The translations under genes and the position numbers were made by a program. From positions 1 through 46,527 of the forward strand of contig PBKJ01000025.1 in assembly GCA_002722135.1 (NCBI GenBank): a stretch of DNA of 46,527 nucleotides, in the 5' to 3' direction. The notes beneath the pieces are model-generated. The model was not told the origin of the DNA. It ran no database searches and worked only from the letters and a program-made list of their open reading frames with translations. Of the stretch, positions 8,646-17,516 are shown in pieces (position 1 is the stretch's first letter; each line of letters begins with the position of its first letter). The stretch comes from Methanobacteriota archaeon (GTDB lineage Archaea > Thermoplasmatota > Poseidoniia > Poseidoniales > Poseidoniaceae).

Positions 8646-9881
8646 GTGAGCACCCGCCGCCTCTTTGCCGCAGTGCGTGACCTCGACCCCCCGGGCGGGG
8701 GCGCAGAGCGTTCACTTGCGGCCCTGCTCAACGGGCTTGCCGCGCCGGGTCCGACGCTTGAAACGGCTCCACCATACACCCCGATGATGCCTGCAGAGGA
8801 GGCTCAAACCCACCCGGCATGGTCGGTGCACGCCTTTGCGAGCCAAGACCGGGGTGAGCCAATCGGCTTGCTCGATTCAGGGGTCAGCATCAGCAGCACA
8901 GATCTCTCCATCGAAGGATTCTGGTCGAAGGTCGCGTGGGGGCTTCGGGAGCGCGGAGGCGAGCGTCGCAGAAGGAAGTGGGCGCACGACCGGCACATTG
9001 CGCGTCGAAGCGCTCAATTCGCGAAACACGTCGGTGCCTGGCTGGACGGCATGGATCATGCCGGCGGGATTGGCTTGACGCAGCTCGAGTGGGCCCCGGG
9101 GGCAGCGCAAGCCTTCCGTTCGCGCAGCGTGCCTTACATCATGTTCGTCCGAGACGATACCGTGTTCCGTTTGGAAGAACGGTTTCGCCCGGTCATGGAG
9201 GGCGCTGCGCTGATCTGTGCGGCCGGAGAAGGGTTGCTCGGCGACATCCAATCGCGCTTCACCGTTCAACGCGCGCACAGCGTGCCCCTTCCCGTTGACT
9301 TTGGAGGGCGCTTCGGGAGCATGGACAAGGTGCGTGCGTTGCGCGCCGAAGTTCAATCAAAGCGCGGAAAGAACGCCCCTCCCGTCATCGGAATCATGGT
9401 CGTCACACCCGAAAAGGGCCTTCGGATGTATCAGCACCTGCTCCCAAGGCTCCTGAAACGCTGGCCTGAAGCCGAAGTGCACATCGCGGGGGGAAGCGTC
9501 TACCCGCAGGAACTGGCCCACCACCCAAACGCCCGAATCCTGGGTCACGTGGATGCTGCGTCCTTCTTTGCCGGCATCGATGTGCACCTCATCCTCTTCG
9601 AAACGACGGGTTCGTGGGGCCGCGTCATCGGGGAAGCCGGTTTGTTCGGGGTGCCGAGCGTGACCTCCGACGTTGGCTCACAGCGGGAGGCCTTAGGCGA
9701 GGGGGGCATTTTGGTCCCGGACGGACACGATGCCGAAGCGGTGATCGACGCCCTACAAGCGGTCTATGTCGACCGCGAGCGCTACGGCGATCTGGCGCAC
9801 CAGCACACGAAAATGGTCGACCACCGTCGGTCAGTGGCCGCTTTCCGAAGCGGAATTGAGGGGTTGTTGGACGACCTCTGA
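8646..9881 (+). CDS. Glycosyltransferase family 4-like protein
   Basis: 'AVRDLDPPGGGAERSLAALLNGL', 'PVIGIMVVTPEKGLRMYQHLLPRLLKRWPEAEVHIAG', 'ETTGSWGRVIGEAGLFGVPSVTSDVGSQREALGEGGILV'; GTG start. Confidence 0.75.
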   Translation: MSTRRLFAAVRDLDPPGGGAERSLAALLNGLAAPGPTLETAPPYTPMMPAEEAQTHPAWSVHAFASQDRGEPIGLLDSGVSISSTDLSIEGFWSKVAWGLRERGGERRRRKWAHDRHIARRSAQFAKHVGAWLDGMDHAGGIGLTQLEWAPGAAQAFRSRSVPYIMFVRDDTVFRLEERFRPVMEGAALICAAGEGLLGDIQSRFTVQRAHSVPLPVDFGGRFGSMDKVRALRAEVQSKRGKNAPPVIGIMVVTPEKGLRMYQHLLPRLLKRWPEAEVHIAGGSVYPQELAHHPNARILGHVDAASFFAGIDVHLILFETTGSWGRVIGEAGLFGVPSVTSDVGSQREALGEGGILVPDGHDAEAVIDALQAVYVDRERYGDLAHQHTKMVDHRRSVAAFRSGIEGLLDDL

Positions 9882-9919
9882 GCCGGAACCCTTGAGGGGT
9901 TCACCACGGCACACCAATC

Positions 9920-10723
9920 ATGGAGCCGGAGACGGTCTGGGGTGAGCGTTGGCGCGCCATGGCCACGCCCATCGCGCGTCAATACATGACCACGGCGGCG
10001 CGCTCCAACAGCCTGGTGTGCCTTGCTGCGGACAAATCCCGCATGAGCGACCTTCTCACGCTCGTTCGTAGCGTTGGCCCCTTCTTGGCGGCCCTGAAGA
10101 CCCACGTCGACGTGGTCGAGGACTGGACCGATGAAGGATGGAAGGAGGTCCGTGCGGCGGCGGATGACGTGGACTTGCTGCTCTTCGAAGACCGGAAGTT
10201 CGCGGACATCGGTGGCATCACGCAGAAGCAGATGCATGGCATGTACGGCATCGCGAGCTGGGCCGATCTCGTGACCGCGCACCTCATTTCTGGACCCGAT
10301 ATTGTGGACGGGTGCATGGCCGCGTGGGCCGACGTCGGGCGAAGCGGTGGTGTGCTCCTGCTGGCCCAGATGTCCAGCCGCGGCAACCTCCTCGCAGGCG
10401 CATATTCCGACGCTGTCGTCGCTCACGGGCGCGAGCACGATGGGGTCATGGGCTTCATCGGCAACGGGAGTCGCCCGGAAGAGTTGCGCGACTTGCGCGG
10501 ACGTGTTGGTGAAGGACGCATGATTTGGACTCCCGGGGTGAACCTTGCCGTTGGTGACGGCTTGATGGGGCAGCGGTACGGGCATCCCCGTGACGCTGTC
10601 TTGGCAGGATCGGACGCCATCATCGTCGGTTCTGGCATCCACAAGGCCGAGGATCCCGTCGCGGCCGCAAAGGCCTACGCTGACGCCTCTTGGCACGCCT
10701 TGCTCGAGCGGAGCGGAGTCTGA
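9920..10723 (+). CDS. pyrF: Orotidine 5'-phosphate decarboxylase, eukaryotic (UMPS-like) subtype
   Basis: 'LVCLAADKSRMSDLLTLVRSVGPFLAALKTHVDVVEDW', 'LLLFEDRKFADIGGITQKQ', 'FIGNGSRPEELRDLR', 'WTPGVNL'. Confidence 0.88.
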   Translation: MEPETVWGERWRAMATPIARQYMTTAARSNSLVCLAADKSRMSDLLTLVRSVGPFLAALKTHVDVVEDWTDEGWKEVRAAADDVDLLLFEDRKFADIGGITQKQMHGMYGIASWADLVTAHLISGPDIVDGCMAAWADVGRSGGVLLLAQMSSRGNLLAGAYSDAVVAHGREHDGVMGFIGNGSRPEELRDLRGRVGEGRMIWTPGVNLAVGDGLMGQRYGHPRDAVLAGSDAIIVGSGIHKAEDPVAAAKAYADASWHALLERSGV

Positions 10724-10962
10724 TGGACGCCGTGGACCTCATCGGTTGGATGTTGGCGGCGCTGTCCATTGCGGCCATCGTGTGGATGGTTCGAGCGGCC
10801 GCGCGACGGGACCGTGCGCTCGATGCTCGGTTGGCCGCGGGAGACATGTCGCTGTTCGACGACGCCAACCTGGACATTGAGGAGGTCGTTCGGGCACCGG
10901 CGGGCTCCACGATTCAACCCGGGCGCCTGATGGAACTCGGGCCACAGCCGCCCTTCAAATGA
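10723..10962 (+). CDS. Small membrane protein of unknown function
   Basis: Starts at ATG overlapping the pyrF stop (TGATG); N-terminal TM 'LIGWMLAALSIAAIVWMVRAAARR'. Confidence 0.5.
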   Translation: MDAVDLIGWMLAALSIAAIVWMVRAAARRDRALDARLAAGDMSLFDDANLDIEEVVRAPAGSTIQPGRLMELGPQPPFK

Positions 10963-11857
10963 CGATCATGCCGGTTTGGTAGGCATATCCTGCGCCACCA
11001 AGGGCTGCAAGCACCACGAGTGCGAACAGGCGCCGGCCCCAGCGACGCTTTTTCTTCGGTGGCGTGACCTCTCCGTTCACGATTTTCTTGAACTCTTCAA
11101 ACGACACCCGGGAATCTCCATCGGTGTCGCCAAGGTTGAGCATCTTCTTCACCTCGGCATCCGACATCGCTGATCCGACCGCGCTCATGCCGTTGAGCGC
11201 CACCTTGAGTTCCTCGAAGTCGATGTCGCCCGAGTTGTCCGTGTCAATTTCCGTGAAGACCGCACGCAATTCATCCTCGGTGTACACCTGCGGCTTTGCG
11301 TTTGCAACCGCAGGGAGCGGTGGCAATTCCGCATCAACGACCACGGCGGGCAAGGGCGGTAGTGGAAGGTCTGGAAGGGGGAGGTCGAGGGGCGGAGGCG
11401 TCCGATCCGGGTAGAGCTCTTCGAGGTCATCGAGTCCGGGGGCAGCAGGGACCGGCCCCTCAACGGCCGCCCAAACGGCGTCAAGCGCGCTGCGGGTCAC
11501 GGGCTTCTCCAACACCGCCACGGCCCCGGCGCTGAATCCCGCGTCCTTCGCAAGGGCCAACATTCTGCGGGGTGCGACGAACATGATCCGTTCGTCACCG
11601 CCGTGCTCACGCATTTCCAAAGCAGCGAGGTGCCCGTCCAACGAGGGCAAATCGAGGGCGAGCACGACCAGTTCGGGATCCAGCCGGATGTATTCGTCAA
11701 CGGCAAGGTCCCCGTCCTCGCAGACGCTGACCTCGAAACCGCGCCCCTGCAAGAGTTCCGTCAAGCGAAGGACGTTCATCGGATTCGAGTCAACCACCAG
11801 GACGGTCGGGACGACGTCCGGGGCGGTCATGGCTCGCTCCACCGCATCGCCGGACAT
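10955..11857 (-). CDS. CheY-like (pseudo)receiver domain + Pro-rich linker + paired EF-hands + C-terminal TM anchor
   Basis: 'TVLVVDSNPMNVLRLTELLQGRGFEVSVCEDGDLAVDEY' receiver-like; EF loops 'DTDNSGDIDFEE' and 'DTDGDSRVSFEE'; 'KKKRRWGRRLFALVVLAALGGAGYAYQTGMIVI' terminal TM. Confidence 0.8.
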   Translation of the reverse strand: MSGDAVERAMTAPDVVPTVLVVDSNPMNVLRLTELLQGRGFEVSVCEDGDLAVDEYIRLDPELVVLALDLPSLDGHLAALEMREHGGDERIMFVAPRRMLALAKDAGFSAGAVAVLEKPVTRSALDAVWAAVEGPVPAAPGLDDLEELYPDRTPPPLDLPLPDLPLPPLPAVVVDAELPPLPAVANAKPQVYTEDELRAVFTEIDTDNSGDIDFEELKVALNGMSAVGSAMSDAEVKKMLNLGDTDGDSRVSFEEFKKIVNGEVTPPKKKRRWGRRLFALVVLAALGGAGYAYQTGMIVI

Positions 11858-11878
11858 GAAGGATGCGCCGGTTCGGAC

Positions 11879-12232
11879 TCAAAGTGCCTCAGACGGACCG
11901 TCCCTCGGTGAGGCGAAGGTCTGCTTCACGGTCTCAGCGTCCTGCTCCTCTTCCTCGAGTTGCCGCTTCCGGCCGGGTGCTTTGACAAATTGGAGGCGTA
12001 ATTCGGAGAGCAGTCCATCGAGCAGGGCCTGAGATTTTGCGTCCAGATTGCCCTTCGTCGTGGTCTGCAACGCCCCAATCAGGTCGATGGCCTCCTTGGC
12101 CTCGGGCAGATTGAACTGGAATCCGCCCTCGGGGTGCGGAAGGTGGCCGAGGTTCAACAGCGCGGTCCGCTGAAGCATGTGAATCAACTGAAAGAGCCGT
12201 TCCGTGGCTTCGTCGGGGAAGACGGTGTCCAT
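11879..12232 (-). CDS. DUF1844-like protein
   Basis: 'ERLFQLIHMLQRTALLNLGHLPHPEGGFQFNLPEAKEAIDLIGALQTTTKGNLDAKSQALLDGLLSELRLQFV' matches the recalled DUF1844 pattern. Confidence 0.6.
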   Translation of the reverse strand: MDTVFPDEATERLFQLIHMLQRTALLNLGHLPHPEGGFQFNLPEAKEAIDLIGALQTTTKGNLDAKSQALLDGLLSELRLQFVKAPGRKRQLEEEEQDAETVKQTFASPRDGPSEAL

Positions 12233-12242
12233 GGCCAGCACC

Positions 12243-13571
12243 TCACTCGAAAATTTCCTCAATCAGCCAATCTGGATCGAAGGGCGTGAGGTCTTCGTAA
12301 CCCTGGCCCATGCCGGCGAAGACGATCGGCCGTCCCGTGGCGAACGCAATGGAAAGTCCAGCACCACCTTTGGCGTCGGTGTCAAGCTTGGTCAACACCG
12401 CTCCGTCGAACTGGAGCATGGACTGGAACATGCGTGCTTGTTCAACGGCATCGTTGCCCGCCAGGCTGTCGCCGACAAAAAGCGTCAGGTGAGGGTCTGC
12501 AACGCGTCGGACCTTGGCCAGCTCGTTCATGAGGTTCGTTTTGTTCTGCATTCTTCCAGCGGTGTCGACCAACACGACGTCGATGTTCTTGGCCTTCGCT
12601 GAAGCGATGGCGTCCCGAGCAATGGCTGCGCTGTCACCGCCGCGTTGGCTCGAGATGCACCGCACGCCGAGGTTGTCGCAGTGCTGTTCCAACTGCTGGA
12701 TGGCGCCGGCTCGGAAGGTGTCGCCAGCCGCAGCGATGACCGAGTGGCCCTGTGACAACAACCGGTGCGCCAGCTTCGCCGTCGTCGTCGTCTTTCCTGT
12801 TCCATTGACGCCCACGAGCATGATGACGACCGGTGTATCCCCGGCCTCGAGCGCTTTGGACACCGTCGCGTCGAAGTCCCAGTAGCCGGCCTCAAGCAGT
12901 GAGCGAAGTGCACGCTTCAGGCTGGCCTCGAGCACTTTCGAAAGGTCGGCGCCACGTCGCAGACGGGCGCCGATCAGCTGGTCGCGTAGCGCGTCAACCA
13001 CGCCACTGACGGCATCGGAAGACACGTCGGACTCGAGCAAAGCCCACTCGAGTTCTTCGAGAAGGTCGTCGAGCGCCTTGCTGGCTTTGATGACGCGCCC
13101 GCCCTCGCTGACGACACCGCCACCAAGGTCGATGCGAATGTCGCTACCGGATTCTGTGGTGAGGTTCGCCTCAACAGTCGAGCCGCGAGGCGCTTGAGCG
13201 ACCTCTACCAATTGTCGACCGGTGGTCGAGCGCATCATGCGAAGTTCAACCTTCGACGCCACCGGTGCTTTCCGACGGGGTTTGGGCACCGGTGCAGGGG
13301 CAGGTGTCTCCTCTTCCTCGGGTAATTCCCAGTCGTCTTCTGGCTCGTCCCAGTCGTCCTCAGCCGCAGGCTCAAGGTCGTCCTCTGGGTCGTCCCAATC
13401 GTCGTCAGAAGAGGGGGTCGGTGGTGGGGTTGCAGATTGTTCCTGTGCCGCTTCGCGTGCTTGCAGGGCAGCGTTGGCTTCGTCTGAACCCTCGTCAGCC
13501 AGCATGCCCTCAGCGTCAGAAGCGTCCACCGTTTCCTTGACACGGCGGCGAAATCGGTTGAACAGCCCCAT
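12243..13571 (-). CDS. ftsY: Signal recognition particle receptor FtsY with acidic N-terminal region
   Basis: 'VIMLVGVNGTGKTTTTAKLAHRLL', 'AAGDTFRAGAIQQLEQHCDNLGVR', 'DVVLVDTAGRMQNKTNLMNEL', 'AVLTKLDTDAKGGAGLSIAFATGRPIVFAGMGQGYEDLTPFD'. Confidence 0.95.
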   Translation of the reverse strand: MGLFNRFRRRVKETVDASDAEGMLADEGSDEANAALQAREAAQEQSATPPPTPSSDDDWDDPEDDLEPAAEDDWDEPEDDWELPEEEETPAPAPVPKPRRKAPVASKVELRMMRSTTGRQLVEVAQAPRGSTVEANLTTESGSDIRIDLGGGVVSEGGRVIKASKALDDLLEELEWALLESDVSSDAVSGVVDALRDQLIGARLRRGADLSKVLEASLKRALRSLLEAGYWDFDATVSKALEAGDTPVVIMLVGVNGTGKTTTTAKLAHRLLSQGHSVIAAAGDTFRAGAIQQLEQHCDNLGVRCISSQRGGDSAAIARDAIASAKAKNIDVVLVDTAGRMQNKTNLMNELAKVRRVADPHLTLFVGDSLAGNDAVEQARMFQSMLQFDGAVLTKLDTDAKGGAGLSIAFATGRPIVFAGMGQGYEDLTPFDPDWLIEEIFE

Positions 13572-13580
13572 GATGTCACC

Positions 13581-14138
13581 TCAGTCGTCGAGGGTCAATT
13601 CGGACCCGAATCGGCGGCGGCGGGGCGCGGGCCGTGGAGCGGTTGGTTCTGGCTGCTCCGGGGCATCCTCGACAGGTGAAGCCGGTGGCGTCTCGGCCTT
13701 GGCGTCCGCCTCGATGCGTTCGGCCATGGTGTTGAAGGCCACCGCGTTTTGAGCAATCTCTTCCTCGAGCTCGCTCATGCGGCCCTCCAATTCATCGACG
13801 ATGCTCTGCAGGTCTTTCTGCCGTTGGAGGGTCACCTCGAGGGCGCCGCTCCAGGTTCGCTCGCCGTACACGCCGCTTCCTAAATCGACGATGGAGCGGC
13901 CCTCGGCGTCAGACGGAGCCAAGGGCAGGCTGACGCCGGCTCCGATGCCCACGTGGCCGCTGGCGGTTCCGGCCTCAGCGGATTCGATGAGGGAGGTCAA
14001 AACCGCCCCCGTGCGTCGATGATCTTCCACGACCTCCAGGACGCTTTGTTTGCGGCGGTCAAGCTCCTCCAAACGCTGGCGGCTGCGCTCCACGATGCGG
14101 GCAAGCCGCTGCAACTCAGCACGTGGTTCAGATGACAC
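13581..14138 (-). CDS. pfdA: Prefoldin alpha subunit
   Basis: Coiled-coil ends around 'GHVGIGAGVSLPL...SIVDLGSGVYGERTWSGALEVTLQRQKDLQ'; next to ftsY and L20A as in other archaea. Confidence 0.8.
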   Translation of the reverse strand: MSSEPRAELQRLARIVERSRQRLEELDRRKQSVLEVVEDHRRTGAVLTSLIESAEAGTASGHVGIGAGVSLPLAPSDAEGRSIVDLGSGVYGERTWSGALEVTLQRQKDLQSIVDELEGRMSELEEEIAQNAVAFNTMAERIEADAKAETPPASPVEDAPEQPEPTAPRPAPRRRRFGSELTLDD

Positions 14139-14180
14139 CGACCGAGCGTGGTCGGCCGCCCTTGATGAATGCCGCGACGG

Positions 14181-14450
14181 TCATTCTTCTTCCGCGAGAG
14201 CGATGGGGCCGCCAGCAGCGGCGATGTCCTCGCGGAAATGGTGGAGCACGGCGGGCTCTTGGGACGTGCGGGGGTCAATCTCCGTCACGGATTGGAGGTC
14301 CATGGAGCGACGGGTGACGTTGTGCCGGGATCCCATGATCGAATAGACGCGGTGTTCCGCATCGGCCGCGTCAGCGGCGGGGAGGTCCATGGAAAACGCT
14401 TGGCGCTGCTGTCCGAAAGGCGCGGTGCCGGTCACGCGAAAGGCCTTCAT
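14181..14450 (-). CDS. rpl20A: 50S ribosomal protein L20A/LX (eL20 family)
   Basis: 'MKAFRVTGTAPFGQQRQAFSMDLPAADAADAEHRVYSIMGSRHNVTRRSMDLQSVTEIDP'; upstream of pfdA-ftsY. Confidence 0.82.
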   Translation of the reverse strand: MKAFRVTGTAPFGQQRQAFSMDLPAADAADAEHRVYSIMGSRHNVTRRSMDLQSVTEIDPRTSQEPAVLHHFREDIAAAGGPIALAEEE

Positions 14451-14534
14451 GAGCCCGCCGACCGGCCGTTCCGTCTTAAACGCGGCGGCGCAGGTCCGCC
14501 GGGGGTTGATAGGGGCCATGCCCGTGCAGAAGAC

Positions 14535-17483
14535 GTGCGCACCGCCCTGATGCTCATGCTGCTCCTCGGAGCAGGACTTGGCCCGATGGCCGCGCCAGAA
14601 GACGCGTCCGGGCTAGCGGTGCTCGAAATCGAGGAAGGGGTGTGGACCCAAGCCGCTTGGACGGAACTCTCAGCGGACGGGTGGAGCTTGCTTCGGCTGT
14701 CGTCATGGACGCAAGCCGTGATTTGGCACGACGGACACATGGAGGCGCCCCATGGGTTCCACCTTCTCGACGCTGCCCGACCGGACGTGAGCGATCTTCG
14801 TTTGGGTCAAGACGTTCGGCTGATCTTCGAACCCCGCCTTCCAGCGGATGCGGTCGCTCGGTTGGTTGAGGTGGGCGGACCGCCTGAGGTCGTGCCGAAT
14901 CTGCGCTCGACGCAGACCATTGCCACGACCTTTCATCCAGACCAACAGCACTGGCCTGGCGTGCAACGGATTGAGCCCGTGCTCGTCACGGAAGCACGAA
15001 ACGACCGGGGTGCTGGCTTGCTGCAATCCGGCGACCAGAACCACATGCCGTTGTGGGAGATTGGGCTCAACGGAAGCGGCGTGGTGTTGGCGACCGCCGA
15101 CAGTGGATTGGACCTCGATCACGCGTGCTTCCGTGCAGGTCTGAACGACATCGGCGTCCCGGGCCCAGACCATCGGAAAATTCGCCTGCTCAACACCACC
15201 CTCCACGACGGGGACACGCCGGGGCATTCCGATTACCGTCACGGCACGCACACCGCGGGTACGCTCGGTTGCGAGCCTGTGGATTGGAACCGTTCAGAGG
15301 CTCCCGGACAAGGGGTCTCGCTGGCGCATGGCTCATCGTTGGTGGTTGCGGACATCGTGGACGAAACGGGCTGGGTGCCTCCCTCCTTCGACGCCCTCCT
15401 TTCTGAGGCAGCCTTGCACGGCGCTGTGGTGCATGCGCATTCGTGGGGTGACGCCACCACGGACTACACGGCGCGCAGTGAAACCCTTGACCGCTGGTCT
15501 TTGGAGCATCCCTGGACCTTAGCCTTCATCGCGCCGGGCAACGGTGGGCAAGTGCTTGAGCCCGCCAACGCCCTCAACGCGGTTGCTGTCGGGGCCACGA
15601 CCGTGGCCACACCCGGCCAGCGGTGGGTCGGCTCACCCGATGGGCCCACCGTGTTCGAGAACGACGGCATCGGGTTGTTGGCACCTGGCGCACACATCGT
15701 CTCCGCAAAGGCCGATGGCGAGGCCACCAGCATGAACGGCGATTGGCGGGGGTCAAGCGGGACGAGCATGGCCACGCCCATGGCTGCCGCGGCCGCAGGC
15801 GTGGTCCAACAGATGATCGAGCAAGGGTGGCTCCACGGCGGTTCAACGAGCGAAGCAAGCCTGAATTTGAGTGCGACCGCGCCGCTGTGGGCCAACCCTG
15901 CGCAAGCGGGCATGGCGTGGGTGGCCGAAGGGTGGACGCCCTCAGGCCCGATGCTCCGAGCAACGTTGGCCCTGAGCGCAGAACCGCTGCCTGCCGCACA
16001 CGCCAACGACGGCGCGGGTCCCGCTGGATTGAGCAACCCGCACGACGGTTGGGGTCAGCCACGGCTCGAGCGTCTGTTGGCACCGGCGCTCGTTGAAGGT
16101 GCATGGGATATGGCGCCGCACGTTGTCCTCCATGACGCCTACAGGCTGGTGGACACGACGCCGGTGGACCTCCTCCACACACGGCTGACTGAGGCCGGGG
16201 CGACCTCGCGCCTCAGTGAGGCGCCTTGGAACGGCACCGGGGCCGTGGGGCCTTTCCTCGCTGAAGGAGAGCGTTTCGTGCAGACCTTTGAGGTGCAGCC
16301 CGGAAGCGACCTTGAGGTGCGATTGGCCTATCCTTCCATTGGAGGGCAGGCCGTTGACGACCTTGTGGTGCGTGTTCATCTCGACGACGGTCGCTCGGCC
16401 ACCTCTGGCGTTGACTTTGCTGGCTCGTCGGTGTTGAGCACAACGGTTGCTTCGCCTGAACGGTCGAACGAGACCCTCCGTGGCATCCGCATCGACAGCA
16501 GCGCGTTGGACAACGTCTCGTCGATCACCGTTGAAGTGGTCGCGCGCCACGTGGTGCCCGGCAACCTCCAAGGCCACTTGGGCGCGGATGGAGACCGCAT
16601 CGGTTTCGCCCTCGCCGTGATGGGTGTTCAACGGGCCGCACCGGGCCCTCAAGACCAGGACGAGGACGGCATCATGGATGACGTGGACGCATGTGTGGAT
16701 GAGGCGGGGGGTTCCTTCGACACGGACCGCGACGGCTGCCCGGACGATCGGGATGGCGACGGTGTTGACGATGTCGTTGACGCATGTCCAGACGAAGATG
16801 CTCGGCCCGCCGATGGCAATCAAGACGGATGTTTGGACGATCTTGACGGAGACGGCGTGTCCGACCACCTCGACGCATGTCCAGACACCTCCTTTGATCC
16901 CGCATGGCCTGTGAAGGTCGACGGATGTCGGCCGGTTGACGCCGTGCCCGCTCTGGAGGTCGTTCTTCTTCGGCCTGAAGTGCTTCCAAACGAGGACATT
17001 GTGGTCGTGGTCACCGTCATGGACGAGGACGGAGACGGAGGTCGCCTCACCGCATCCTTGGTGGTTGACGGCATCCCTCTGCCGGTCAGCCGCTCCAGCC
17101 AAAACGGAACTGGGCCGTTCCAAGTGACGTGGAATGCATCGGTGTGGGCCACGCCCTGGGTGAGCAACGGCTCCGCTGTGGACGTCATCTTGACCTTTGA
17201 AACGTCCAACGCCTCGCCGGAAGCCACCGCTGAAATCGTGATGCCAGGGTCGCCCGTTCGCTCGCTTGTGCTCGACCCTCCTGTCACGGACACAGGCGTT
17301 GAATCAAGCCTCTCGCTCCGGCCGGTGGCCAACGCGCTGCTCCTCCTGTTGCTCATCGGTCTCCTTCTCCGAGCGCGTGGCCCTCCTGAACGGGGGGCTG
17401 CGGCGCTTCGTGATCCCTTTGTGGACACGTCTCGGCGGGATTTTGAGGGTGATGAGGCCCCCATTCGTCAGGGTGAACCTTGA
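14535..17483 (+). CDS. Secreted subtilisin-like (S8) protease with thrombospondin type 3-like repeats and C-terminal TM anchor
   Basis: Signal 'ALMLMLLLGAGLGPMAAPEDA'; triad 'ATADSGLDLDH', 'YRHGTHTAGTLG', 'GSSGTSMATPMAAAAAG'; 'DQDEDGIMDDVDACVD..DTDRDGCPDDRDGDGVDDVVDACPD..'; terminal 'VANALLLLLLIGLLLRARG'. Confidence 0.88.
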   Translation: MRTALMLMLLLGAGLGPMAAPEDASGLAVLEIEEGVWTQAAWTELSADGWSLLRLSSWTQAVIWHDGHMEAPHGFHLLDAARPDVSDLRLGQDVRLIFEPRLPADAVARLVEVGGPPEVVPNLRSTQTIATTFHPDQQHWPGVQRIEPVLVTEARNDRGAGLLQSGDQNHMPLWEIGLNGSGVVLATADSGLDLDHACFRAGLNDIGVPGPDHRKIRLLNTTLHDGDTPGHSDYRHGTHTAGTLGCEPVDWNRSEAPGQGVSLAHGSSLVVADIVDETGWVPPSFDALLSEAALHGAVVHAHSWGDATTDYTARSETLDRWSLEHPWTLAFIAPGNGGQVLEPANALNAVAVGATTVATPGQRWVGSPDGPTVFENDGIGLLAPGAHIVSAKADGEATSMNGDWRGSSGTSMATPMAAAAAGVVQQMIEQGWLHGGSTSEASLNLSATAPLWANPAQAGMAWVAEGWTPSGPMLRATLALSAEPLPAAHANDGAGPAGLSNPHDGWGQPRLERLLAPALVEGAWDMAPHVVLHDAYRLVDTTPVDLLHTRLTEAGATSRLSEAPWNGTGAVGPFLAEGERFVQTFEVQPGSDLEVRLAYPSIGGQAVDDLVVRVHLDDGRSATSGVDFAGSSVLSTTVASPERSNETLRGIRIDSSALDNVSSITVEVVARHVVPGNLQGHLGADGDRIGFALAVMGVQRAAPGPQDQDEDGIMDDVDACVDEAGGSFDTDRDGCPDDRDGDGVDDVVDACPDEDARPADGNQDGCLDDLDGDGVSDHLDACPDTSFDPAWPVKVDGCRPVDAVPALEVVLLRPEVLPNEDIVVVVTVMDEDGDGGRLTASLVVDGIPLPVSRSSQNGTGPFQVTWNASVWATPWVSNGSAVDVILTFETSNASPEATAEIVMPGSPVRSLVLDPPVTDTGVESSLSLRPVANALLLLLLIGLLLRARGPPERGAAALRDPFVDTSRRDFEGDEAPIRQGEP
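16660..16935 (+). repeat. Thrombospondin type 3-like (Ca-binding Asp-rich) repeats within the subtilase gene
   Basis: Repeated DxDxDGxxDxxDxC units, e.g. 'DRDGDGVDDVVDACPDED', 'DLDGDGVSDHLDACPDTS'. Confidence 0.85.
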
Positions 17484-17516
17484 AGTCCGGACGCGCAGTC
17501 GAGGGGTCATAGGACG

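Noticed and set aside
14169-14534. N-terminal extension of the subtilase ORF
   Set aside because: Overlaps rpl20A on the other strand; a signal peptide begins at about 14535, so the true start is downstream.
15942-17123. 393-aa minus-strand ORF opposite the subtilase
   Set aside because: Antisense shadow; V/H-rich mirror of the Asp-rich repeats.
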